Assembly: GCF_001425685.1 (NCBI RefSeq)
Contig: NZ_LMCY01000012.1
Coordinates: 102,457 to 166,456, forward strand
DNA from: Massilia sp. Root335
GTDB lineage: Bacteria > Pseudomonadota > Gammaproteobacteria > Burkholderiales > Burkholderiaceae_D
Direction of reading: 5' to 3'
Length of the DNA: 64,000 nt
Made by a program: the position numbers and the translations under genes. The notes below the pieces were generated by a model. That model was not told the DNA's origin. It did not search any database and was given only the letters and a program-made list of their open reading frames with translations. Shown in pieces: positions 7,988 to 16,062 of the stretch. How positions within the stretch are numbered: the stretch's first letter is position 1; each line of letters opens with the position of its first letter.

Positions 7988-10365
7988 GCGCGGACTTCGT
8001 GGAACAGCGCAAGGGCGACCGGCGCGCACACAGCGACACCGAGCGCCGCCTCGATTTCCAGCGCCGCCTGCAGGCCATCTCCACGCGCATCCACGCCACC
8101 GCCAACCTGGACCAGATCATGCTCGACCTGGGCCTGGATTTCTGCGACCTGTTCGACAGCGACCGCTTCACCCTGTACGCCGTGACGCCGGAGCAGGATG
8201 CCCTCCTCGCCAAGGTCAAGACCGGGCTGTCGTCGTTCCGCGACCTGAAGCTGCCGATCGGGCCGGGGTCCGTCGCCGGCTTCGTCGCCCGCACGCGCCA
8301 GACCGTCAACATCGCCGACGTCTACGACGAGGCCGAGCTGCAGCGCCTGTCGCCCAACCTGCGCTTCCAGCGCGGCGTCGACCAGAAAACCGGCTACCGC
8401 ACGCGCGAGATGCTGGTCGCGCCGCTCGTCGACGCCGGCGGTACGCTGCTGGGCGTCGTCCAGTTCATCAACCATCGCGCCGGCGGCCCGTTCCCGCAAC
8501 TGTGCCTGGACGGCGTGAAGCAGTTGTGCGAAACGCTGGCCGTCGCGCTCAGCCAGCGCCTGCGCACGTCGCTGCCGCGCGGCCGCTACGACGGCCTCGT
8601 CACACGCTCGCTCGTGAGCCCGCAGGAACTGGAGCAGGCCACGCGCCTCGCGCGCGAGCGCGACGCCGACATCGAGGACGTCCTGCTGGCCGACTTCCAT
8701 CTCAAGCCCGCCCACCTCGGCCAGGCGCTGGCCGATTATGCCGGCGTGCCCTACGAACCGTTCCGCGCCGACCGCGTGAAACCCGTCGAACTGCTGCGCA
8801 ACCTGAAGCAGCAGTACGCGCTCGAACACGGCTGGCTGCCGCTGGAGGACGGCCCCGACGGGCTGGTGCTGATGGCGCTCGACCCGGAACGCGTGGCCGC
8901 CAGCCACATCGCCGCCCAGGTGTTCGGCCGCGCGCGCATCGCCTGGCGCGTGACGACCCGCCACGACCTGCGTTTGACCATCGCCCAGTTCTTCGGCGGC
9001 CCCGTCGCCGACGACACCAGCGTGGGCGAACTGCTGTCGCACCTGGACGAGGACGTCGATGCGGACGAGGACGCGGACGGCGGCGGCGCCGAAGTCTCGG
9101 CCGCGGTCGAGAACGAACTGGTCAAGCTGCTCAACCGGATCATCGTCGACGCCTACCGCCAGGGCGCGTCCGACATCCACATCGAACCGCAGCCGGGGCG
9201 CGGCAAGACCGGCGTCCGGTTCCGCAAGGACGGCGTGCTGGTGCCGTACATCGAGATCCCGGCCAGCTACCGCAGCGCCCTCATCGCGCGTGTAAAAATC
9301 ATGTGCGACCTCGACATCTCGGAACGGCGCAAGCCGCAGGACGGCAAGATCCGCTTCCGCAAGTACGGCCCGCTCGACATCGAGCTGCGCGTGGCGACGA
9401 TTCCGTCCAGCGGCGGCGTCGAGGACATCGTGATGCGCATCCTGCAGGCCGGCGAACCGATCCCGCTCGACAAGCTGGGCGTCCTGCCGCACAACCTGGA
9501 TCGCCTGAAAGCCGCCGTCGGTAAACCCTATGGCCTGTTCTTCGTGTGCGGGCCGACCGGCTCCGGCAAGACCACGACCCTGCACTCGATCCTGGCGTAC
9601 CTGAACACGCCGGAGACGAAGATCTGGACGGCCGAGGACCCGGTCGAGATCACCCAGAAGGGCCTGCGCCAGGTGCAGGTCAACCGCAAGGCCGGCCTCG
9701 ACTTCGCGACCGTCATGCGCGCCTTCCTGCGCGCCGACCCGGACGTGATCATGGTCGGCGAGATGCGCGACCGCGAGACCGTCAGCACCGGCATCGAAGC
9801 GTCGCTGACCGGCCACCTCGTGTTCTCCACGCTGCACACGAACAGCGCGCCGGAATCGGTCGTGCGCCTGCTCGACATGGGCATGGACCCGTTCAATTTT
9901 GCCGACGCCCTGCTCGGCATCCTGGCGCAGCGCCTGGCGCGCCGCCTGTGCGCCACGTGCCGCCAGGCCTACCACCCCGACGACGCCGAGGTGGACGCGC
10001 TGCTCGACGAATATTGCGAGGAATTGCGCGGCCAGGCTGCCTACCAGGCGGATGCGCAGGCCGCGCGCGCGGCCGTGCTGGCCGGCTGGCGCGAGCGCCA
10101 CGGCGACGGCGACGGCCGCTTCACGCTGTACCGGGCCGTCGGCTGCGCCGAGTGCACCAAGGGTTACCGCGGGCGTGTCGGCCTGCACGAACTGATGCTG
10201 GGCAGCGACCGCATCAAGCGCCTGCTGACCGAGCACGCGCGCGTGACCGACCTGCTCGCGGCCGCGCTGGAGGACGGCATGCTGACCCTGAAAATGGACG
10301 GCATCGAGAAGATCCTGGACGGCGTCACCGACATCAAGATGGTGCGCGCCGTCTGCATCAAATGA
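7984..10365 (+). CDS. GAF domain fused to GspE/PilB-type secretion ATPase
   Basis: A 793-residue protein. Residues about 35-195 form a GAF domain with the same VNIADVY and TGYRTREML pattern as the HD-GYP neighbour. Residues about 205-345 look like the N-terminal domain of type II secretion ATPases (MshEN/T2SSE_N type). Residues about 375-790 are the T2SSE ATPase. The P-loop GPTGSGKTTT is near 523-532, an Asp box near AEDPVEI, Walker B in DPDVIMVGEMRD, and a His box in STLHTNSAPES. Four cysteines in CATC (about 656) and CAEC (about 720) form the usual zinc site. No pilin, GspF or secretin gene is nearby, so this is an orphan ATPase that could power a pilus or secretion machine encoded elsewhere. 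It overlaps the MBL gene by four bases. Confidence 0.9.
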   Translation: MSADFVEQRKGDRRAHSDTERRLDFQRRLQAISTRIHATANLDQIMLDLGLDFCDLFDSDRFTLYAVTPEQDALLAKVKTGLSSFRDLKLPIGPGSVAGFVARTRQTVNIADVYDEAELQRLSPNLRFQRGVDQKTGYRTREMLVAPLVDAGGTLLGVVQFINHRAGGPFPQLCLDGVKQLCETLAVALSQRLRTSLPRGRYDGLVTRSLVSPQELEQATRLARERDADIEDVLLADFHLKPAHLGQALADYAGVPYEPFRADRVKPVELLRNLKQQYALEHGWLPLEDGPDGLVLMALDPERVAASHIAAQVFGRARIAWRVTTRHDLRLTIAQFFGGPVADDTSVGELLSHLDEDVDADEDADGGGAEVSAAVENELVKLLNRIIVDAYRQGASDIHIEPQPGRGKTGVRFRKDGVLVPYIEIPASYRSALIARVKIMCDLDISERRKPQDGKIRFRKYGPLDIELRVATIPSSGGVEDIVMRILQAGEPIPLDKLGVLPHNLDRLKAAVGKPYGLFFVCGPTGSGKTTTLHSILAYLNTPETKIWTAEDPVEITQKGLRQVQVNRKAGLDFATVMRAFLRADPDVIMVGEMRDRETVSTGIEASLTGHLVFSTLHTNSAPESVVRLLDMGMDPFNFADALLGILAQRLARRLCATCRQAYHPDDAEVDALLDEYCEELRGQAAYQADAQAARAAVLAGWRERHGDGDGRFTLYRAVGCAECTKGYRGRVGLHELMLGSDRIKRLLTEHARVTDLLAAALEDGMLTLKMDGIEKILDGVTDIKMVRAVCIK

Positions 10366-10400
10366 CCCGACAACCCTTCACACGCTGAGGAGAGAATCGT

Positions 10401-10643
10401 ATGCGCCGTTTCAATTCGTCCGCCCTGGCGGCGGCCGTCGTCCTGCTGTCCGGCTGCGCTGCCCAGGAAGCCCGGCAACCGGGCGACAAGTACCTCGATG
10501 CGAGCTATACGCCGACCGGCACGCTCATCCCGCGCAAGGCGCCGAGCCGTACCGACAACGTCATGATCATCGACAAGCGGGCGCTCGAGAACGACCGCAC
10601 GAATATGAACGGCACCAACAACTGGGCGGCGGCCAAGAACTGA
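10401..10643 (+). CDS. Small predicted lipoprotein, unknown function
   Basis: An 80-residue protein with a lipoprotein signal: MRRF, a hydrophobic Ala/Val/Leu stretch, then the lipobox LLSGCA with the lipidated Cys at about residue 19. The mature part is short, polar and has no domain I recognise. It contains KYLDASYTPTGTLIPRK, and a short Asn-rich stretch near the end. A GGAGAG ribosome site lies 7 bases before the ATG. It follows the ATPase by only 35 bp, so it is probably the third gene of that operon. Its role there is unknown. Confidence 0.75.
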   Translation: MRRFNSSALAAAVVLLSGCAAQEARQPGDKYLDASYTPTGTLIPRKAPSRTDNVMIIDKRALENDRTNMNGTNNWAAAKN

Positions 10644-10660
10644 CGCACGTCCGTGCCAGG

Positions 10661-10806
10661 CGTAGGGTGGGCGGCCCTCCGCCCACGCGGACGCGGACGC
10701 GGGCATCATGCAAACGTCACGCGTGGACGCCGGCGGTTTGCGAACGTCACGCGTGGAGGCCGGCGGTTTGCGAAGGTCACGCGTGGGCACGGGGTGCCCA
10801 CCCTAC
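10661..10806. repeat. Intergenic GTAGGGTGGGC element with internal 30-bp tandem repeats
   Basis: The element is bounded by GTAGGGTGGGC on the left and its reverse complement GCCCACCCTAC on the right. Inside are two full 30-bp tandem units (10711-10740 and 10741-10770) and a partial third (to about 10787), each carrying CGTCACGCGTGGA and a GCCGGCGGTTTG tail. Related end sequences occur at about 33.5, 40.9, 62.8 and 63.6 kb. It separates the lipoprotein gene from the convergent pulA gene and may add a hairpin between their transcripts. Confidence 0.8.
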
Positions 10807-10814
10807 CCGCGGGG

Positions 10815-13800
10815 TCAGTCGTTCGCGTTCTGCACGAACACGGCCGCCGTGCGCGCCGGGATCGCGAACGTGCCGCTGCCCGCGTCGAAGCTGGACGCCT
10901 TCACGACGTCGTCGCTGCCGTTGCGCTGGATGCGGTGCAGCTGCAGCTTGCGGCCCTTGAGTTCCGGGATCGCGATCGACTTCGCCACCTTGTCCACGTT
11001 GAACACGACGACGACTGCCTTGTATCTGGCGCCCGGATAGGGCGCGCCCGGCTGCGTGCCGGCGATGCTCATCGCGACGATGCCCGGCACCTGGTCCGGC
11101 CCGACGTTGTAGAACTTCAGGCGGTCGATCACGTCCTGCGCGGTGCGCAGGCGGAACAGGGTGCTGTCCGACCGGATCGCGAGGAAGTCTTCGAACGCAT
11201 TCTTCGCCGCCAGGATCGCGCGGGTGTCCGGCTTGATCAGCGGGTTGGCGAGGATCGGCGACATCAGCGGCCAGTTGTCCTGGTTCGAACCCGCCATCGG
11301 CAGGCCGACGCCGAAGTTGTTGGACGCGTAGCTGTAATCGAGCCTGTTGAACCAGTCGCCCGCGTTGTAGCTGTCGCGGTCGAGCGATTTCGAACGGAGG
11401 ATTTCCTGGCCGGCGTGGAAGAACGGGATGCCCTGCGCCAGCAGGTTGACCGCGGCACCCAGCGTTTGCACGCGCACGCGGTCGGACAGCGGCGTCGATT
11501 GCGGCAGCTTGTACGCGTCGATGTCGAACAGGGTTTGATTGTCGTGCGCCTCGACGTAGTTGATCGTCTCGGCCGGATTCGCCGCGAAGCCGGCCGGCTG
11601 GCCGAAGTAATCGATCTGGGCGTTCGTGCGCACGCTGCCGAAGCGGTCCGTGAAGCGATAGTCGCGCAGCGTGCCGGACAGCGCGACGCGCGCGAGGTCG
11701 GCGAGGCGCAGCGCGTCGTCGCGGGTCTGCGTCGACAACGCGTTCGGGTCCGTGTAGACGCCGTTGATGAAGCCCTGCTGGCTGATCAGGGACTGGCCGC
11801 TGTCGCAGCAGCCGCCGCCGCGCACGGTATCGCGCATGCGGTCGTTGAACGAACCGATGCCGGTGCCCGCCATGTTCGCCTGGCGCGCCTGCACGAAGCG
11901 CGCGTCGTTGGCGACGCTGCCGAAGTTCCACGCTTCGCCGTACAGGTAGATGGCGCGGCCCGCGGCCTGGTCGACGCTCGCCTGCAGGCGTTTCAGCAGG
12001 TCGAGCGGCGTGAAGCCCATGATGTCGAAGCGGAAGCTGTCGACCTTGTACTGGCGCGCCCACAGCGACACGGAGTCGATCATCAGCTTGCCCATCATGG
12101 CGTTTTCCTGCGCGGTGTCGGCGCAGCAGCTGTCGTTCAGGATGTGGCCGTCGTTGCCGAGGCGGTAGTAATACGTCGGCACGATGCGGTCGAGGACCGA
12201 CAGCGGGCCTTGCTGCGACTGGCTCGTGTGGTTGTAGACGACGTCCATCGTCACGCGCAGGCCGGTGTCATGCAGCGCCTGCACCATCGCGCGGAACTCG
12301 CGCACGCGCACGGCGCCATCGTCGGCATCGGTCGCATAACTGCCTTCCGGCGCGTCGTAGTGGACCGGGTCGTAGCCCCAGTTGAAGCAATCGGTGTCCG
12401 CCACGGCCGCCACGGCCGCCTGCTGCGCCGTCGAGTCCGCGCCCGCGTTCGGGATGGCCGGCGTCACGCAGCCCTTCTCGTTGACGCTGGCGAAGTCGAA
12501 GCTGGGCAGCAGGTGCACGTGCGTCATGCCCGCCTTCTGCAGCGATTTCAGGTGGCGCATGCCGTCCGAGTTCGCGTCCGTGAAGGCCAGGTATTTGCCG
12601 CGGTGGGCGGCGGGCACGGTCGCGTCGGACGCGGAGAAGTCGCGGATGTGCAGCTCATACAGCGCGATGTCGGTCGGCGCGTCGAGCTTCGGAATGCGCT
12701 GGTCGTCCCAGCCGGCCGGTTTCAGCTGCGGGCTGTCGAGGTTCGCGGCGAAGCTGCGCGCGCTGTTGGCCGAGAGGCTCAGCGAATACGGGTCGGTCAC
12801 GGTATTCGTCACGATCTTGTTGTCGGCCCAGCGCGACAGCACCTGCACGGTGTACGTGTAGTAGGCGCGGTTCGCCAGTTGCGGATCGGTGGACGCGTAG
12901 CTCCACACGCCGCTGGCCGCGTCGCGCGTCATCGGGACCGTCGCCGGCGTCGCCGCGTCGGCGCGCGCGTACAGGTTCAGCGCGACGGATTTCGCCGTCG
13001 GCGCCCACACGCGGAACGTCGCCAGGCCGCGCCGGTCGAACGACACGCCCAACTGCGCCTGCGCCGCCCTGGCCGCATACAGGTCGTCCAGCAGGCCGGC
13101 CGTCTGCAGCGACGTCACCTGCACGAGGTTGCCGCCACCGTCGTACTGGGCGAGCGCGAACTGGCCGCTGACCAGCGCCGCGACCCTGGCCGCGTCGGCA
13201 TCGGCCAGGCGCAGGCCGGTGGCGCCGGCGAGGTGCGGGTACTTCTGGCGCAGGGCGTCCGGCAGCGCGGCCGCGGTCAGGTCGAAGACGCCGTCCGCGC
13301 CCGTGAGCCCGACGGTGCCGCCGGCGCTGGGCGCCAGGCCGCCGTTCGCGGCGTAGAACAGTTTATAGGTGCCGCTCGTCGGGGCGCCCGGCCACGCCAG
13401 CGTGGTCGCCGACAGCCAGTGCGCGTTGGCCAGCGCCAGGTTGCCGTAGCTGAGCGCGGGCTGGCTCGTGTAGACGGTGCAGTCGCCCTCGAGCATCCAG
13501 ATTTCCTGGCCGTTCGTCGCGACGTCGGCGTTCAGGTCGGCGTGCTGGTCGGCGCCGCAATTCTTGGTGCCGTTGCCGTCGGTGACGAGATACCAGATCG
13601 CGCTCTTGCCGGCCGCCAGCGGAATGTCGACGTAGCCGCCGAAGCCGTCGCTGTTCGTCATCATGAAGCGGTCGGTGATCCAGGCCGAGCTGGGATGCAG
13701 CGGACCGTCCCAGGAATACACGCCCCACTGGGCCGCATCGTTCTGGACGCGGTGGAAGTGCATGCGGATGCTGCCCGGCGCGACGGGCGTGGCGGCGGCG

Positions 13801-13940
13801 ACGCTGGCCGCCAGCAGCCGGGTGCCGGATTGGGTGGCCTGCCGGGCCGTATCGCCGGCGCCGCAACCAGCCAGCAGCAAGCTGGCGCTGACGGCCACGG
13901 CGAGTCCGAACCGTGAAGTCAAACTACTTCCGAATAACAT
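10815..13940 (-). CDS. pulA: Pullulanase-type alpha-1,6-glucosidase, lipoprotein
   Basis: Debranching enzyme that cleaves alpha-1,6 links in pullulan or branched maltodextrin at the cell surface or in the periplasm. The 1041 residues begin with a lipoprotein signal (LLLAGCG, Cys at about 25). A CBM41-like domain (starts near IRMHFHRVQNDAAQWGVYSW), a CBM48-like domain (about 290-400) and the GH13 barrel follow. Catalytic residues are the Asp in DSFRFDIMG (about 637), the Glu in YLYGEAWNFG (about 668) and the Asp in VEAHDNQT (about 798). YNHTSQS is conserved region I. The gene stands alone, with its own upstream operator-like palindrome. No maltose transport gene is visible nearby. Length and domain order fit secreted PulA of Gram-negative bacteria. 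Confidence 0.93.
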   Translation of the reverse strand: MLFGSSLTSRFGLAVAVSASLLLAGCGAGDTARQATQSGTRLLAASVAAATPVAPGSIRMHFHRVQNDAAQWGVYSWDGPLHPSSAWITDRFMMTNSDGFGGYVDIPLAAGKSAIWYLVTDGNGTKNCGADQHADLNADVATNGQEIWMLEGDCTVYTSQPALSYGNLALANAHWLSATTLAWPGAPTSGTYKLFYAANGGLAPSAGGTVGLTGADGVFDLTAAALPDALRQKYPHLAGATGLRLADADAARVAALVSGQFALAQYDGGGNLVQVTSLQTAGLLDDLYAARAAQAQLGVSFDRRGLATFRVWAPTAKSVALNLYARADAATPATVPMTRDAASGVWSYASTDPQLANRAYYTYTVQVLSRWADNKIVTNTVTDPYSLSLSANSARSFAANLDSPQLKPAGWDDQRIPKLDAPTDIALYELHIRDFSASDATVPAAHRGKYLAFTDANSDGMRHLKSLQKAGMTHVHLLPSFDFASVNEKGCVTPAIPNAGADSTAQQAAVAAVADTDCFNWGYDPVHYDAPEGSYATDADDGAVRVREFRAMVQALHDTGLRVTMDVVYNHTSQSQQGPLSVLDRIVPTYYYRLGNDGHILNDSCCADTAQENAMMGKLMIDSVSLWARQYKVDSFRFDIMGFTPLDLLKRLQASVDQAAGRAIYLYGEAWNFGSVANDARFVQARQANMAGTGIGSFNDRMRDTVRGGGCCDSGQSLISQQGFINGVYTDPNALSTQTRDDALRLADLARVALSGTLRDYRFTDRFGSVRTNAQIDYFGQPAGFAANPAETINYVEAHDNQTLFDIDAYKLPQSTPLSDRVRVQTLGAAVNLLAQGIPFFHAGQEILRSKSLDRDSYNAGDWFNRLDYSYASNNFGVGLPMAGSNQDNWPLMSPILANPLIKPDTRAILAAKNAFEDFLAIRSDSTLFRLRTAQDVIDRLKFYNVGPDQVPGIVAMSIAGTQPGAPYPGARYKAVVVVFNVDKVAKSIAIPELKGRKLQLHRIQRNGSDDVVKASSFDAGSGTFAIPARTAAVFVQNAND

Positions 13941-14017
13941 AATGTCCCCTCTTCATTCTTATTCTGACCGACGGGCGTGGCCCGGACGGCAACGCTGGCC
14001 GACGATCGTATGTAATA

Positions 14018-14035
14018 TTACTACGTCGTTAGTAA
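14018..14035. promoter_or_regulatory. Operator-like palindrome upstream of pulA
   Basis: Perfect 6-bp arms TTACTA and TAGTAA are separated by 6 bases, 78 bp before the pulA start. This is the size of a site for a LacI-type or similar dimeric repressor, which often control maltodextrin genes. An ATGTAATATTAC palindrome partly overlaps the left arm. No regulator gene is adjacent, so the assignment to pulA is inferred from position only. Confidence 0.4.
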
Positions 14036-14070
14036 AAATGAAAAAGGAACACGCAACTGTGGCAAAAAAC

Positions 14071-14130
14071 AAACCGGGGTCAGAGCCCGATTTCGGGCAA
14101 TTTCCCAGAACCGGGCTCTGACCCCGGTTT
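14071..14130. repeat. 19-bp inverted repeat (GGGGTCAGAGCCC type)
   Basis: Perfect 19-bp arms (14071-14089 and 14112-14130), each with the GGGGTCAGAGCCCG core, enclose a 22-bp loop. The element lies between the divergent upstream region of pulA and the terminator of the phosphate transporter gene. GGGGTCAGAGCCC palindromes are common dispersed elements in betaproteobacterial genomes, so this looks like a REP-like or miniature element rather than a gene part. Confidence 0.75.
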
Positions 14131-14137
14131 CAGGAAA

Positions 14138-14163
14138 TAAAAAAGCAGCCCGAAGGCTGCTTT
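14138..14163 (-). terminator. Rho-independent terminator of the phosphate transporter operon
   Basis: On the minus strand the stem AAGCAGCC, loop TTCG, stem GGCTGCTT is followed by TTTTTTATTT. It starts about 29 bp after the stop codon of the transporter gene. The UUCG loop and strong T-run make this a convincing terminator. Confidence 0.9.
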
Positions 14164-14191
14164 CGCTGGTTGCGCTGTTTGTGCGCCGCGC

Positions 14192-15202
14192 TTACAGGAT
14201 GTGCGTCCCGACCCACCACGCAATCGCGGCCATGAACGCCGATGCGGGGATCGTGAAGATCCAGGCCCAGACGATGTTGCCGGCCACGCCCCAGCGCACG
14301 GCCGAGGCCTTTTGCGCCGAGCCGACGCCGACGATGGCGCCCGTGATGGTGTGCGTCGTCGACACCGGTACGCCGATCGCGCTGGCGAGGAACAGCGTGA
14401 TGGCGCCGCCCGATTCCGCGCAGAAGCCGCCGACCGGCTTGAGCTTGGTGATCTTCTGGCCCATCGTGCGCACGATGCGCCAGCCGCCGAACAGCGTGCC
14501 CATCGAGATGGCCGTGTAGCAGGCGATGATCACCCACAGCGGCGGCGCCGAAGCGCTGGCGTTGGAGACGCCGGCCACGATCAGCAGCATCCAGATGATG
14601 CCGATGGTTTTCTGTGCGTCGTTGCCGCCGTGGCCCAGGCTGTAGGCCGCGGCCGAGAACAGCTGCAGGCGGCGGAACCAGGTGTCGACCTTGCGCGGCG
14701 GCGTGCGCACGAAGATCCACGACACGGCCAGCATCACGAGCGAACCGAGGATGAAGCCCAGCAGCGGCGACAGGATGATCCATTCGACGGTCTTGAGCAG
14801 GCCGCCGCCGACCAGCGCGCCGGTGCCGCTCTTGGCCACCGCGGCGCCCACCAGGCCGCCGATCAGGGCATGCGACGACGACGACGGGATGCCGTAATAC
14901 CAGGTGATCACGTTCCAGATGATGGCGCCGACGAGCGCGCCGAACACGACGTACTGGTCGACGATGTGCGGGTCGACGGTCCCCTTGCCCACCGTCGACG
15001 CCACGTGCAGGCCGACGGTGAAGATGGCGACGAAGTTGAACATCGCGGACATCGCAACGGCGGTCTGCGGACGCAGCACCCCGGTCGACACCACCGTCGC
15101 GATCGCGTTGGCGGCATCGTGGAAGCCGTTCATGAAGTCGAAGACGAGCGCCAGCAGGACGAGCAGGACCAGCACATACATGCTGATATGAAGAGTGTTC
15201 AT
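14192..15202 (-). CDS. pit: PiT-family low-affinity inorganic phosphate transporter
   Basis: Inner membrane phosphate permease that takes up metal-phosphate in symport with protons. The ATG at 15202 was chosen because the residues before it are polar and lysine/asparagine-rich, while MNTLHISMYVLVLLVL starts the first membrane segment. This gives 336 residues, typical for the short bacterial PiT form. The duplicated family signature is present twice: FHDAANAIATVVSTGVL near residue 25 and GGNDAQKTIGII in the second half. About ten hydrophobic segments can be counted. The gene follows its PhoU-like partner by 22 bp and is closed by a strong terminator. No good ribosome site precedes the ATG, so translation may depend on the upstream gene. 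Confidence 0.9.
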   Translation of the reverse strand: MNTLHISMYVLVLLVLLALVFDFMNGFHDAANAIATVVSTGVLRPQTAVAMSAMFNFVAIFTVGLHVASTVGKGTVDPHIVDQYVVFGALVGAIIWNVITWYYGIPSSSSHALIGGLVGAAVAKSGTGALVGGGLLKTVEWIILSPLLGFILGSLVMLAVSWIFVRTPPRKVDTWFRRLQLFSAAAYSLGHGGNDAQKTIGIIWMLLIVAGVSNASASAPPLWVIIACYTAISMGTLFGGWRIVRTMGQKITKLKPVGGFCAESGGAITLFLASAIGVPVSTTHTITGAIVGVGSAQKASAVRWGVAGNIVWAWIFTIPASAFMAAIAWWVGTHIL

Positions 15203-15224
15203 ATTGTTTTTGTTGTTCCGGTCG

Positions 15225-15851
15225 TTACGCGTTTTCGACGATGATGCCTTCGATGATGTTGGCAACGTCTTCGCAGCGGTCCGTCACGGTCTCGAGGATT
15301 TCGTAGATGGCCTTCATCTTGATCAGGTTGCGCACGTCCGGCTCGTCGCGGAACAGCTTGGACATGGCGGCGCGCATCACGTGGTCGGCGTCCGATTCCA
15401 GGCGGTCGATCTCTTCGCAGATGGCGACCATCTTCTGGGCATTGTCCATGTTGTGCAGCATGCCGACGGCCTGCTGGACCTTTTCGCAGCAGGCCAGGCA
15501 CAGTTCGGCCAGGCGCTTGGCTTCCGGCGTCACGGCGTGCAGGTCGTACAGCGAGATGGTCTGGGCGGCGTCCTCCATCATGTCGAGGATGTCGTCCATG
15601 CGGGTGATCAGCTTGTGGATGTCGTCGCGGTCGAGCGGCGTGATGAACGTCTTGTGCAGCAGGTCGACGCACGCGTAGGTGACCTTGTCCGCCTGTTTTT
15701 CGATGCTCTCCACGGCGTGCGTACGGTTTTCCAGGTCGTCGAAGTTGGTCATCAGGCCGACCATCTCTTGTGCACCCTTCACGCACAAGGCCGCGTGCTG
15801 GTTGAACAGGTCAAAAAATTTGCCCTCCGTGGGCATCAGGCGTCCAAACAT
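15225..15851 (-). CDS. DUF47 / PhoU-like phosphate transport regulator
   Basis: A 208-residue all-helical cytoplasmic protein of the DUF47 (TIGR00153) family. Such proteins pair with PiT transporters and are thought to adjust phosphate uptake in the way PhoU does for Pst. The conserved pattern FFDLFNQHA at the start and the acidic E/D-xx-D motifs (EIDRLESDADHVM, TDRCEDVANIIEGI) are the metal-binding helices of the PhoU fold. A GGAGAACC ribosome site lies just before the ATG. It is the first gene of the two-gene pit operon. Function is inferred from family and neighbour. Confidence 0.9.
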   Translation of the reverse strand: MFGRLMPTEGKFFDLFNQHAALCVKGAQEMVGLMTNFDDLENRTHAVESIEKQADKVTYACVDLLHKTFITPLDRDDIHKLITRMDDILDMMEDAAQTISLYDLHAVTPEAKRLAELCLACCEKVQQAVGMLHNMDNAQKMVAICEEIDRLESDADHVMRAAMSKLFRDEPDVRNLIKMKAIYEILETVTDRCEDVANIIEGIIVENA

Positions 15852-15940
15852 AGGTTCTCCGTTGGGTAATTCTCTTGGGACTTCTTAAAGATTGCGGCAC
15901 CGGGCCGCAACATCATCTTGTTATTCACTACTGAGCAACA

Positions 15941-16057
15941 GGGGCCTCGAAAACCGTCGCGAGCGGCGGCAGTTTCGTTCGAGAAGCGCAACCGTACTTA
16001 AGGTACGGTGAGCATCACAGAACGAAAATGCAACGCGCAGCAGGTTTGCGAGACCCC
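15941..16057. repeat. 117-bp nested inverted repeat or structured RNA next to dnaB
   Basis: Outer arms GGGGCCTCGAAAACC (15941-15955) and GGTTTGCGAGACCCC (16043-16057) pair at 13 of 15 positions. Inside them TTTCGTTC pairs with GAACGAAA, and at the tip ACCGTAC and GTACGGT flank a TTAAG loop (about 15990-16008). All three pairings nest in one long hairpin. It lies between the end of dnaB (minus) and the promoter side of the DUF47 gene. It could be a mobile miniature element, a small RNA or a long transcript end. No T-run supports simple termination. Confidence 0.6.
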
Positions 16058-16062
16058 CACTA

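Noticed and set aside
7984..10643. Type II secretion or type IV pilus operon
   Set aside because: Only the ATPase is present; no pilin, inner membrane platform or secretin gene is near.
10711..10787. CRISPR array
   Set aside because: The units are adjacent with no spacers and there are no cas genes. The 35-bp array at 19241-19329 fails for the same reason.
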